From an uncultured bacterium (lineage in GTDB: Bacteria > Bacteroidota > Bacteroidia > Bacteroidales > Bacteroidaceae), in assembly GCA_905215555.1 (NCBI GenBank), contig CAJMQU010000030.1, forward strand, positions 1 through 57,485: a stretch of DNA of 57,485 nt. Reading direction: 5' to 3'. This document shows, in pieces, positions 24,943 to 33,422 of this stretch; the stretch's first letter is position 1; every line of letters starts with the position of its first letter. The notes below the pieces were generated by a model. That model searched no databases. It was not told the DNA's origin and saw only the letters and a program-made list of their open reading frames with translations. A program made the position numbers and the translations under genes.

Positions 24943-26910
24943 ATGATATCAGTAGAAGGACTGAAGGTGGAATTCAACGCCACGCCTTTGTTCGAAGACG
25001 TCTCTTACGTTATCAACAAAAAAGACCGTATCGCCCTGGTGGGCAAGAATGGTGCGGGCAAATCTACCATGCTTAAAATATTGGCTGGCTTGCAACAGCC
25101 CACTTCCGGCGTTGTTGCAGTTCCCCGTGAATGTACTATCGGTTACCTGCCCCAGGTGATGATCCTCAGCGATAATCACACGGTGATGCAGGAAGCCGAA
25201 CTTGCCTTTGAACACATTTTTGAGATGCAGGCCAACATCGAACGCATGAACCGGCAGCTTGCCGAGCGCACCGATTACGACAGCGAAGATTACCATAAAC
25301 TTATCGACCGCTTCACCCATGAGAACGAACGTTTCCTGATGATGGGCGGCACCAACTTCCGTGCCGAAATAGAACGGACCCTGCAAGGTCTGGGATTCAG
25401 TCGTGAGGACTTCGACCGCTCCACCAGTGAGTTTTCCGGTGGCTGGCGTATGCGTATTGAGTTGGCAAAACTCCTGCTTCGCCGTCCCGATGTGCTGTTG
25501 CTCGATGAGCCTACCAATCACCTTGACATCGAGAGTATACAATGGCTGGAAAACTTCCTCTCTACCCGTGCCAACGCAGTAGTACTGGTAAGCCACGACC
25601 GTGCTTTCCTCAACAACGTCACCACACGTACCATCGAAATCACCTGCGGACAGATTTATGACTACAAAGTGAAGTACGATGAGTTCGTCGTGCTGCGGAA
25701 GGAACGCCGCGAGCAGCAACTCCGTGCCTACGAAAACCAGCAGAAACAGATAGAAGACACCGAGGCTTTCATCGAACGTTTCCGTTATAAGGCTACGAAA
25801 GCCGTGCAAGTGCAAAGCCGCATCAAGCAACTGGAAAAGATAGACCGCATCGAAGTGGACGAAGAAGACAACTCGGCGCTGCGCCTGAAATTCGTATGCA
25901 GCAGCCGTAGCGGAAGCTACCCCGTCATCTGCGAGGATGTAGCCAAAGCCTACGGCGACCATGTCATCTTCCATGATGTCAACCTCACCATCAACCGTGG
26001 TGAGAAAGTGGCATTCGTAGGAAAGAATGGTGAAGGCAAATCTACCCTCGTGAAGTGCATCATGGATGAGATAACCGATTATACCGGAAAATTGACTTTG
26101 GGACATAATGTTCAGATAGGATATTTTGCCCAAAATCAGGCACAGCTTCTTGATGAAACTCTTACGGTGTTCGATACTATCGACCGTGTGGCAGTGGGAG
26201 ATATCCGTACGAAGATACGTGATATTCTTGGTGCTTTCATGTTCGGCGGTGAGGCTTCCGACAAGAAGGTGAAAGTGCTTTCGGGCGGTGAGCGTACCCG
26301 TCTGGCAATGATTAAGCTCCTGCTGGAGCCGGTGAACTTCCTGATACTGGACGAACCGACTAATCACTTGGACATGCGCTCGAAGGATGTGCTGAAAGAT
26401 GCTATCCGCGAATTTGACGGTACGGTGATATTAGTCAGCCATGACCGTGATTTCCTTGACGGACTTGCGACTAAAGTATATGAGTTCGGTGGAGGCGTTG
26501 TGAAAGAACATCTTGGCGGTATCTATGATTTCTTGCAGAAAAAGCAGATAGAAAGCCTGAATGAGTTGCAGAAATCACCGACACTTTCAGCTTCTCCCTC
26601 CAATGGAAAGGATAGCGCCAATAAGGATGTGGCAGCACAGGTTTCCGGTGCAAAACTTTCTTACGAAGAGCAAAAGGAACTGAACAAGAAACTCAAGAAA
26701 CTGGAACGCCGCGTTGCCGACTGTGAAGAGGAGATAGAGCAGACAGAATCCGCCATCGCCATTCTTGAAGCCAGGATGGCAACTCCCGAAGGCGCTTCGG
26801 ACATGGCACTTTACGAGCAGCACCAGAAGTTGAAACAACAACTCGACTCCGTGATGGAAGAGTGGGATGCCGCTTCTACCGAACTGGAAGAAGCGCGCGG
26901 CAACCAATGA
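24943..26910 (+). CDS. ABC-F family ATP-binding protein
   Basis: A 655-residue soluble tandem ATPase with no TM segments. The first domain has Walker A GKNGAGKST (about 34-42), signature FSGGWRMR and LLDEPTNHLD. The second has GKNGEGKST, LSGGERTR and LILDEPTNHLD. A charged interdomain linker (about 240-310) and a C-terminal coiled coil (about 560-655) are present, the layout of Uup/EttA-like ABC-F factors. Family role: binding the ribosomal E site to relieve stalled translation, or in some members protection from ribosome antibiotics. Subfamily not assigned. The M13 peptidase gene follows after 29 bases. Confidence 0.93.
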   Translation: MISVEGLKVEFNATPLFEDVSYVINKKDRIALVGKNGAGKSTMLKILAGLQQPTSGVVAVPRECTIGYLPQVMILSDNHTVMQEAELAFEHIFEMQANIERMNRQLAERTDYDSEDYHKLIDRFTHENERFLMMGGTNFRAEIERTLQGLGFSREDFDRSTSEFSGGWRMRIELAKLLLRRPDVLLLDEPTNHLDIESIQWLENFLSTRANAVVLVSHDRAFLNNVTTRTIEITCGQIYDYKVKYDEFVVLRKERREQQLRAYENQQKQIEDTEAFIERFRYKATKAVQVQSRIKQLEKIDRIEVDEEDNSALRLKFVCSSRSGSYPVICEDVAKAYGDHVIFHDVNLTINRGEKVAFVGKNGEGKSTLVKCIMDEITDYTGKLTLGHNVQIGYFAQNQAQLLDETLTVFDTIDRVAVGDIRTKIRDILGAFMFGGEASDKKVKVLSGGERTRLAMIKLLLEPVNFLILDEPTNHLDMRSKDVLKDAIREFDGTVILVSHDRDFLDGLATKVYEFGGGVVKEHLGGIYDFLQKKQIESLNELQKSPTLSASPSNGKDSANKDVAAQVSGAKLSYEEQKELNKKLKKLERRVADCEEEIEQTESAIAILEARMATPEGASDMALYEQHQKLKQQLDSVMEEWDAASTELEEARGNQ

Positions 26911-26939
26911 CATGTATCAACCAATTTAATTATACGAAA

Positions 26940-28976
26940 ATGAAATTTACCAAGTATTTACCTTTCGCTGCAATTTGCCTGATGACGGCAGGATGCGGTA
27001 CGGGCAAGCAGAAGGCTGAATTGACAGCCGGCATCAAACTTGCCAATCTTGACACGACTGCCCTTCCGGGAAGCAGTTTCTATCAGTACGCCTGTGGCGG
27101 TTGGATCGAAGACCATCCCCTTTCGGCTGAGTATTCACAGTATGGCTCTTTCACCGAACTTGCCGAGAACAACCGCAAGCAGATACAAGGTCTGATTGAG
27201 GAACTTGCCGCTACCCAGCACGAAGCCGGTAGTGTGGCTCAGAAAGTGGGCGACCTCTACAAGATTGCTATGGACAGTGTGAAGCTGAACCAGGAAGGTG
27301 TTGCTCCTATCAAAGCCGATCTGGAACAGATTGCCGCTTTGAAAGACAAAAAAGATGTTTATGCCCTATTGGCTAACTTGCGCAAGCAAGGCGTCGGCGC
27401 TTACCTCGGAATGTATGTTGCCGCCGATGAGATGAACAGTAACGAGAATGCCGTACAAACTTACCAAAGCGGTTTGAGTATGGGCGAACGTGACTACTAT
27501 CTGGCTACCGACCCTTCTACCACCGCTATCCGCGATGCTTTCCGCACTCACGTGCAGAAGATGTATCAGTTGGCCGGCTTCGATGAGGCTACTGCCAAGA
27601 AAGGCATGGAAGTAGTGATGGACGTAGAAACCCGCTTAGCCAAAGCTTTCCGCTCTCGTACCGAACTGCGCGACCCTCATGCCAACTACAACAAGATGAG
27701 CATGGAAGAGATAAAGAAAAACTATCCTACTTTCAACTGGGATGCTTATCTGTCAGAACTTGGTCTGAAAGACGTCAAAGAAATCATCGTAGGCCAGCCT
27801 GCCTCTCTGGCTGAGGCTGCCAAAATCCTGGATACATTGCCTGTTGATCAGCAATCGCTCTACCTGCAATGGAAGCTGATTGATGCTGCCGCCAATTACT
27901 TGAATGACGAGCTTGCCCAACAAAACTTCGACTTCTACGACCGCACCATGTCCGGAACACAGGAGATGCAACCTCGTTGGAAGACCGCTGTTTCTGTTGT
28001 CAGCTCTGCACTGGGTGAAGCTGTGGGACAGATGTACGTAGAGAAATACTTTCCTGCAGCTGCCAAAGAACGTATGGTGACTTTGGTAAAGAATCTTCAG
28101 ACGAGCCTTGGCGAACGCATCAATAACCTGCCTTGGATGAGCGACGAAACCAAACAAAAAGCACAGGAAAAACTGGCTACCTTCCACGTGAAGATTGGCT
28201 ATCCTGACACGTGGAAAGATTATTCCACACTGGAAATCAAAGATGACTCATACTGGAATAACATCAAGCGTGCCAACTTGTGGGGCTATGCCGAAATGGT
28301 TGCTAAAGCCGGCAAACCGGTGGACAAGGACGAATGGCTGATGACTCCGCAAACCGTAAACGCTTATTACAATCCGACAACGAACGAAATCTGTTTCCCT
28401 GCCGGTATCCTGCAATACCCGTTCTTCGACATGGAAGCCGACGATGCCTTCAACTATGGCGCTATCGGTGTGGTAATCGGTCACGAGATGACACACGGAT
28501 TCGACGACCAGGGCCGTCAGTACGACAAAGACGGTAATCTGAAAGACTGGTGGACCGAAGAAGATGCCAAGAACTTTGAGAAACGCGCCGATGTGATGGT
28601 TGCCTTCTTCGACAGCATCGAAGTGGCTCCGGGCGTACATGCCAACGGACGTATGACACTGGGTGAGAACATTGCCGACCACGGTGGTTTGCAGGTTTCT
28701 TTCCAGGCATTCAAGGCTGCTACGGCTGCCGCTCCGCTGGAAGTGAAAGACGGTTTCACTCCCGAACAACGTTTCTTCCTGGCTTATGCCAACGTTTGGG
28801 CCAACAACACCCGTCCCGAAGCTATCCTGCAACTCACGAAGATAGATGTACACTCTTTGGGCAAATGGCGTGTAGACGCTGCATTGCCGCACATTGCAGC
28901 ATGGTATGAGGCATTCGGCATTACAGAAAAAGATCCGATGTTCGTACCCGTAGAAGAACGCGTCTCTATCTGGTAA
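26940..28976 (+). CDS. M13 family metallopeptidase, lipoprotein
   Basis: A 678-residue neprilysin-type endopeptidase. The signal peptide has lipobox LMTAGC (Cys19), so it is probably anchored at the cell envelope. The zinc motif is HEMTH (His515, Glu516, His519), followed by 'GENIADHGG', the ENxxD motif giving the third ligand. The C-terminal 'ALPHIAAWYEAFG' is also typical, and its length matches the family. It should cleave short peptides outside the cytosol. The ATG at 26940 fits the signal peptide; the longer frame overlapping the ABC-F gene is rejected. Five tandem 22-bp dyad units begin two bases after its stop codon. Confidence 0.94.
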   Translation: MKFTKYLPFAAICLMTAGCGTGKQKAELTAGIKLANLDTTALPGSSFYQYACGGWIEDHPLSAEYSQYGSFTELAENNRKQIQGLIEELAATQHEAGSVAQKVGDLYKIAMDSVKLNQEGVAPIKADLEQIAALKDKKDVYALLANLRKQGVGAYLGMYVAADEMNSNENAVQTYQSGLSMGERDYYLATDPSTTAIRDAFRTHVQKMYQLAGFDEATAKKGMEVVMDVETRLAKAFRSRTELRDPHANYNKMSMEEIKKNYPTFNWDAYLSELGLKDVKEIIVGQPASLAEAAKILDTLPVDQQSLYLQWKLIDAAANYLNDELAQQNFDFYDRTMSGTQEMQPRWKTAVSVVSSALGEAVGQMYVEKYFPAAAKERMVTLVKNLQTSLGERINNLPWMSDETKQKAQEKLATFHVKIGYPDTWKDYSTLEIKDDSYWNNIKRANLWGYAEMVAKAGKPVDKDEWLMTPQTVNAYYNPTTNEICFPAGILQYPFFDMEADDAFNYGAIGVVIGHEMTHGFDDQGRQYDKDGNLKDWWTEEDAKNFEKRADVMVAFFDSIEVAPGVHANGRMTLGENIADHGGLQVSFQAFKAATAAAPLEVKDGFTPEQRFFLAYANVWANNTRPEAILQLTKIDVHSLGKWRVDAALPHIAAWYEAFGITEKDPMFVPVEERVSIW

Positions 28977-28977
28977 G

Positions 28978-29087
28978 TTTTGCCACCGCGGTGGCACAGT
29001 TTTGCCATGCCTATGGCACAATTGTGCCAAGCCTATGGCAAAGTCTTGCCACAGTGATGGCAAAACCTTGCTGATATAGTGGCAGGA
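28978..29087. repeat. five tandem 22-bp units, each a TGCCA-N6-TGGCA dyad
   Basis: Units start at 28978, 29000, 29022, 29044 and 29066 with exact 22-base period. Each carries TGCCA, six variable bases, TGGCA. The first is a perfect 16-bp palindrome (TGCCACCGCGGTGGCA); the fifth is degenerate in its left half. The array begins right after the M13 peptidase stop codon and ends about 180 bases before the purH start. Each unit could bind a dimeric protein or form a short RNA hairpin. Confidence 0.85.
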
Positions 29088-29141
29088 AAACCTTGTTTAA
29101 ACAGGAACTATTTGGCTCCCTATTCAGCAAAAAAGAAAGAT

Positions 29142-29179
29142 AAAGGCAGTAAATCCTAAACAGGATTACTGCCTTTTTT
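29142..29179 (+). terminator. intrinsic terminator before purH
   Basis: AAAGGCAGTAAATCCT pairs with AGGATTACTGCCTTT (one bulged A) around a 4-base loop, followed by a T-run. It ends the ABC-F/M13 transcript. Confidence 0.9.
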
Positions 29180-29208
29180 AATTATACCTAATTTATTGTG
29201 TTTGAGTA

Positions 29209-29239
29209 TATGTGCAAATAAACATTTTTAGTACCTTTG
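29209..29239 (+). promoter_or_regulatory. purH promoter
   Basis: TATG (29209-29212), 19 bases, then an exact -7 box TACCTTTG (29232-29239). It overlaps the longer in-frame start at 29237, supporting the ATG at 29267. Confidence 0.65.
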
Positions 29240-29266
29240 CGCATCAAATCGTTAATACGCAAATCC

Positions 29267-30790
29267 ATGTCTGAAACAAAAAGAATTAAAACCGCTCTGG
29301 TATCGGTTTACCATAAGGAAGGTTTGGATGAAATCATTACCAAACTACATGAAGAAGGAGTTGAGTTTCTGTCAACAGGCGGAACTCGTCAGTTTATAGA
29401 ATCCCTGGGTTATCCCTGCAAGGCAGTGGAAGACCTGACAACATATCCCTCTATCTTGGGAGGACGTGTGAAAACCTTGCACCCGAAGGTGTTCGGTGGT
29501 ATTCTTTGCCGCCGCGGACTGGAACAGGATATGCAACAGATAGAAAAATATGAAATTCCCGAAATAGACCTCGTTATTGTCGACCTGTATCCATTTGAAG
29601 CCACCGTGGCTTCCGGTGCCGACGAACCGGCTATTATCGAGAAAATAGATATAGGCGGCATTTCCTTGATTCGTGCCGCTGCCAAGAACTTCAACGACGT
29701 AGTGATTATAGCTTCTCAGGCCCAGTACCAGCCATTCCGCGATATGCTGATGGAACACGGAGCTACAACCTCCATCGAAGAACGCCGTTGGTTTGCCAAA
29801 GAAGCGTTTGCCGTTTCTTCTCACTATGACTCAGCCATCTTCAATTACTTCGACGGCGAAGAAGGTTCGGCATTTCGTTGCTCCGCCAACAATCAGAAGA
29901 CTTTGCGTTACGGAGAAAACCCGCACCAGAAGGGTTACTTCTATGGAAACCTGGAAGGAATGTTCGACCAGATTCATGGAAAAGAAATCTCCTACAACAA
30001 CCTGCTCGATATCAACGCTGCCGTTGACTTGATAGACGAATTCGAAGATATAACGTTTGCCGTATTGAAGCATAACAATGCTTGCGGTCTGGCTTCACGC
30101 CCCACGGTGCTCGAAGCATGGAACGATGCATTGGCAGGTGACCCCGTGTCTGCTTTTGGTGGTGTGCTCATCACCAACGGTGTGATTGACAAGGAAGCCG
30201 CCGAAGAAATCAACAAGATATTCTTTGAAGTAATTATCGCTCCCGACTACGATGTGGATGCACTGGAAATCTTGGGACAGAAGAAGAACCGTATCATCTT
30301 GGTTCGCAAGCCGACCACATTGCCGAAAAAGCAGTTCCGTTCATTGCTGAACGGTGTGCTGGTGCAGGATCGTGACCTGAACATCGAGCAACCGGAAGAT
30401 TTGAAGACAGTGACTACCAAGGCTCCTACCGCACAGGAAATAGAAGATATGCTCTTTGCCAACAAGATTGTGAAGAACAGCAAGTCCAACGCCATCGTAC
30501 TGGCAAAAGGCAAGCAATTGCTGGCAAGCGGTGTAGGGCAGACCTCACGTGTGGATGCTCTGAAACAAGCTATCGAAAAAGCCAAGAACTTCGGCTTCGA
30601 CCTGAAAGGTGCCGTGATGGCATCCGACGCTTTCTTCCCCTTCCCCGACTGCGTAGAAATAGCCGGAGGCGAAGGTGTGACTGCGGTTATCCAGCCGGGT
30701 GGCTCGATCAAGGACCAACTCTCGTTCGACTATTGCAATGAACATGACATCGCAATGGTGGTTACGGGAATCCGTCATTTTAAACACTAA
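29267..30790 (+). CDS. purH: bifunctional AICAR formyltransferase / IMP cyclohydrolase
   Basis: A 507-residue enzyme for the last two steps of purine synthesis (AICAR to FAICAR to IMP) in the cytosol. The N-terminal MGS-like cyclohydrolase domain (about 1-190) has 'STGGTRQFIESLGY', 'GGRVKTLHPKVFGGIL' and 'DLYPFEATV'. The C-terminal formyltransferase domain has the 'KHNNACGLA' active-site block and ends 'SIKDQLSFDYCNEHDIAMVVTGIRHF'. Its length matches the family. The ATG at 29267 lies downstream of the promoter. mreB follows about 100 bases later across an inverted-repeat element. Confidence 0.96.
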   Translation: MSETKRIKTALVSVYHKEGLDEIITKLHEEGVEFLSTGGTRQFIESLGYPCKAVEDLTTYPSILGGRVKTLHPKVFGGILCRRGLEQDMQQIEKYEIPEIDLVIVDLYPFEATVASGADEPAIIEKIDIGGISLIRAAAKNFNDVVIIASQAQYQPFRDMLMEHGATTSIEERRWFAKEAFAVSSHYDSAIFNYFDGEEGSAFRCSANNQKTLRYGENPHQKGYFYGNLEGMFDQIHGKEISYNNLLDINAAVDLIDEFEDITFAVLKHNNACGLASRPTVLEAWNDALAGDPVSAFGGVLITNGVIDKEAAEEINKIFFEVIIAPDYDVDALEILGQKKNRIILVRKPTTLPKKQFRSLLNGVLVQDRDLNIEQPEDLKTVTTKAPTAQEIEDMLFANKIVKNSKSNAIVLAKGKQLLASGVGQTSRVDALKQAIEKAKNFGFDLKGAVMASDAFFPFPDCVEIAGGEGVTAVIQPGGSIKDQLSFDYCNEHDIAMVVTGIRHFKH

Positions 30791-30799
30791 TATTAATGA

Positions 30800-30877
30800 T
30801 GAATGAAGAATAAAGAATTTGCTGCGCTGTCTTTATTTGCGCTGTTATTCTGCATAGTATTCTTAATTCTTCATTCT
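30800..30877. repeat. AT-rich inverted-repeat element between purH and mreB
   Basis: The arm TGAATGAAGAATAAAGAAT (30800-30818) pairs with ATTCTTAATTCTTCATTCT (30859-30877) at 17 of 19 positions, around a 40-base core starting TTGCTGCGCTG. The layout (short-unit arms plus a distinct core) resembles the elements at 11051 and 21746. Confidence 0.65.
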
Positions 30878-30895
30878 TAATTCTACATTTAGAAT

Positions 30896-31918
30896 ATGGG
30901 ATTATTCTCTTTTACACAAGAAATAGCGATGGACCTTGGTACCGCCAACACCATCATCACAACCAATGGTAAGATTGTGGTGGATGAACCTTCGGTGGTA
31001 GCCCTCGATCGTCGTACCGATAAGATGATTGCCGTGGGTGATAAGGCAAAGATGATGCACGAAAAGACCCACGAAAACATACGTACCATCCGTCCGCTCC
31101 GCGACGGTGTAATTGCCGACTTCTATGCTTGCGAGCAGATGATACGCGGTCTGATAAAGATGGTGAACAACCGTAGCCGTCTGTTTTCTCCTTCGCTCCG
31201 TATGGTAATCGGTGTCCCCTCGGGTAGTACGGAAGTGGAACTGCGTGCCGTGCGCGACTCTGCCGAACATGCCGGCGGACGCGACGTTTACCTGATATTC
31301 GAACCTATGGCTGCCGCTATCGGCATCGGTATCGACGTGGAAGCTCCGGAAGGAAACATGATTGTAGATATAGGTGGTGGTTCTACTGAAATTGCCGTTA
31401 TCTCTTTGGGCGGTATCGTAGCCAACAACTCCATCCGCATTGCCGGTGACGACTTGACTGCTGACATTCAGGAGTACATGAGCCGCCAGCACAATGTGAA
31501 GGTCAGCGAGCGTATGGCCGAGCGTATTAAAATTAATGTAGGTGCTGCCCTGACCGAACTGGGTGAGGATGCTCCGGAAGATTATATCGTTCACGGACCG
31601 AACCGTATCACGGCTCTGCCTATGGAAGTGCCCGTATGCTATCAGGAAGTGGCGCACTGTCTGGAGAAATCAATCTCAAAGATTGAAACCGCTATCCTGA
31701 ATGCGCTGGAAAATACGCCTCCCGAGCTGTATGCCGATATCGTGCACAACGGTATTTATCTGGCAGGTGGCGGTGCATTGCTCCGCGGGCTCGACAAGCG
31801 TTTGACTGATAAGATAAACATTCCGTTCCATATTGCCGAAGACCCCTTGCATGCTGTAGCTAAAGGTACGGGCGTTGCATTGAAGAATGTGGACCGTTTC
31901 TCATTCTTGATGAGATGA
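30896..31918 (+). CDS. mreB: rod shape-determining protein MreB
   Basis: A 340-residue actin-like ATPase. The phosphate-1 loop is 'DLGTANTIIT' near residue 12; later motifs are 'IVDIGGGSTEIAV' and 'IYLAGGGALLRGLD'. MreB polymers on the inner membrane direct lateral-wall synthesis with MreC, MreD, PBP2 and RodA, all encoded directly downstream in order. About 100 bases separate it from each neighbour, and AT-rich inverted-repeat elements occupy both gaps. Confidence 0.97.
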   Translation: MGLFSFTQEIAMDLGTANTIITTNGKIVVDEPSVVALDRRTDKMIAVGDKAKMMHEKTHENIRTIRPLRDGVIADFYACEQMIRGLIKMVNNRSRLFSPSLRMVIGVPSGSTEVELRAVRDSAEHAGGRDVYLIFEPMAAAIGIGIDVEAPEGNMIVDIGGGSTEIAVISLGGIVANNSIRIAGDDLTADIQEYMSRQHNVKVSERMAERIKINVGAALTELGEDAPEDYIVHGPNRITALPMEVPVCYQEVAHCLEKSISKIETAILNALENTPPELYADIVHNGIYLAGGGALLRGLDKRLTDKINIPFHIAEDPLHAVAKGTGVALKNVDRFSFLMR

Positions 31919-31931
31919 CAGGCAAATTAAT

Positions 31932-32002
31932 AATGAAAGAATTAATAATGAAATCTGCGCAGTCTGTGGTGAGGATTCATCTTTGATTCTTTAATTTTTC
32001 AT
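31932..32002. repeat. AT-rich inverted-repeat element between mreB and mreC
   Basis: The left arm has AATGAAAGAATTAATAATG units and the right arm has TTCTTTAATTTTTCATTC units, imperfectly inverted, around the core CTGCGCAGTCTGTGGTGAGG. It is similar in layout to the purH-mreB element. Confidence 0.5.
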
Positions 32003-32022
32003 TCTTTCATTTGCTTGTTGAT

Positions 32023-32865
32023 ATGCGAAATTTGCTGAATTTTCTTGTTAAGTACAATTACTGGTTCCTCTTTCTGTTGTTAGAGGCAGCCAGTTTTGTT
32101 TTATTATTCCGCTTCAATTATTATCAGCAGAGTGTATTTTTCACTTCTGCCAATAGTGTAGCGGGGAAGGTTTATGATGTTTCGGGGGCTGTCACTTCTT
32201 ACTTTCACTTGAAAACGACCAATGAAGACTTGTTGGACCGCAACATGTGGTTGGAGCAACGGGTGGCTTTTCTGGAAAGGACATTGAAGAATAAGGGTTT
32301 GGATTCTGTCAGACTGTATAGTCTTGAACACATGGAACCGGAAGAATACAAGATTTTCAAGGCGAATGTGATCAAGAATAGTTTGAACAGGGTAGATAAC
32401 TATATCACCCTTGATGAAGGCTCCAATGCAGGTATCCGTCCGGAAATGGGTGTGGTAGATGCTAACGGGGTGGTAGGTATCGTTTATAAGACTTCTCCGC
32501 ATTATTCTACTGTCATTCCGTTGCTGAACAGTAAATCGAGTATAAGTTGCAAAATTATCGGCAGTGAATATTTCGGTTATCTGAAATGGGAATACGGAGA
32601 CTCGCGTTTCGCTTACCTCAAGGACTTGCCCCGTCATGCTGAGTTTAATCTGGGCGATACGGTTGTAACAAGTGGTTATTCCACCGTATTCCCTGCAGGA
32701 ATCATGGTGGGGACGGTGGATGATATGTCTGATTCTCATGACGGTCTTTCTTATCTGTTGAAGATTAAACTGGCTACGGACTTCGGGAAGTTGAGCAATG
32801 TACGCGTAATAGCCCGTACCGGTCAGGAAGAACAGAAAGCACTGGAGGAAGAGGAAGAGAAGTGA
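32023..32865 (+). CDS. mreC: rod shape-determining protein MreC
   Basis: A 280-residue protein with a short cytosolic N-terminus and one TM helix (about 11-30, NYWFLFLLLEAASFVLLF). A coiled-coil stretch (about 60-90) and the periplasmic beta-barrel MreC domain follow (e.g. 'GSNAGIRPEMGVVDANGVVG'). MreC scaffolds the elongasome. The ATG at 32023 is preferred over the TTG at 32011 because it gives the usual 'MRNLLNFL' N-terminus. Confidence 0.94.
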   Translation: MRNLLNFLVKYNYWFLFLLLEAASFVLLFRFNYYQQSVFFTSANSVAGKVYDVSGAVTSYFHLKTTNEDLLDRNMWLEQRVAFLERTLKNKGLDSVRLYSLEHMEPEEYKIFKANVIKNSLNRVDNYITLDEGSNAGIRPEMGVVDANGVVGIVYKTSPHYSTVIPLLNSKSSISCKIIGSEYFGYLKWEYGDSRFAYLKDLPRHAEFNLGDTVVTSGYSTVFPAGIMVGTVDDMSDSHDGLSYLLKIKLATDFGKLSNVRVIARTGQEEQKALEEEEEK

Positions 32866-32920
32866 TAAAGTGATAGAACGATTGTATCAAAAGTTACTTT
32901 AATTTTTAAATTAAAAAGAG

Positions 32921-33421
32921 TTGGTCATCAATTATCTGCATAAATTAGGTTGGTTTATTGGTTTGGTGCTATTGCAAGTGCTGATACTGAATAATGTGCA
33001 TATTGCCGGATATGCCACACCTTTTTTATATATTTATCTCATACTGAAGTTTGAGTCGGAAACGCCAAGAAATGCTTTGATGTTATGGGCGTTTTTTCTG
33101 GGGCTGACAATAGATATCTTCTCGGATACTCCGGGGATGAATGCTGCGGCCACGGTAGTGCTGGCTTTTTTGCGACCTACTTTCCTGCGACTGTTCGTGC
33201 CGCGGGATACATTTGAGGATATTGTTCCTTCGATAAAGACAATGGGATTTTCTCCCTTCTTGAAATACTTGATTGTCAGTGTTTTTGTTCATCATGCAAT
33301 ATTACTTACCATAGAGTTCTTTTCGTTCGCCCATATCGGAACGTTGCTGCTGAGAATTGTGGCAAGTGCGTTGCTGACTATAACCTGCATAATGGCTATA
33401 GAAGGAGTGAGGAAAAAATAA
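32921..33421 (+). CDS. mreD: rod shape-determining protein MreD
   Basis: A 166-residue integral membrane protein with four to five predicted helices. The Bacteroidetes MreD pattern 'LVLLQVLILNNVHIAGYATPFLYIYLIL' lies near the N-terminus (residues about 17-45). There is no ATG near the conserved start. The TTG at 32921, preceded by AAAAAGAG, is the only sensible initiation codon. pbp2 begins one base after its stop, so translation is probably coupled. Confidence 0.9.
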   Translation: MVINYLHKLGWFIGLVLLQVLILNNVHIAGYATPFLYIYLILKFESETPRNALMLWAFFLGLTIDIFSDTPGMNAAATVVLAFLRPTFLRLFVPRDTFEDIVPSIKTMGFSPFLKYLIVSVFVHHAILLTIEFFSFAHIGTLLLRIVASALLTITCIMAIEGVRKK

Positions 33422-33422
33422 A

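Noticed and set aside
24949..26367. Long minus-strand open frame opposite the ABC-F gene
   Set aside because: Antisense shadow of a conserved gene, without recognisable motifs.
28978..29087. CRISPR array
   Set aside because: The 22-bp units are contiguous, there are no spacers, and no cas genes are present; the dyads are the repeated element.
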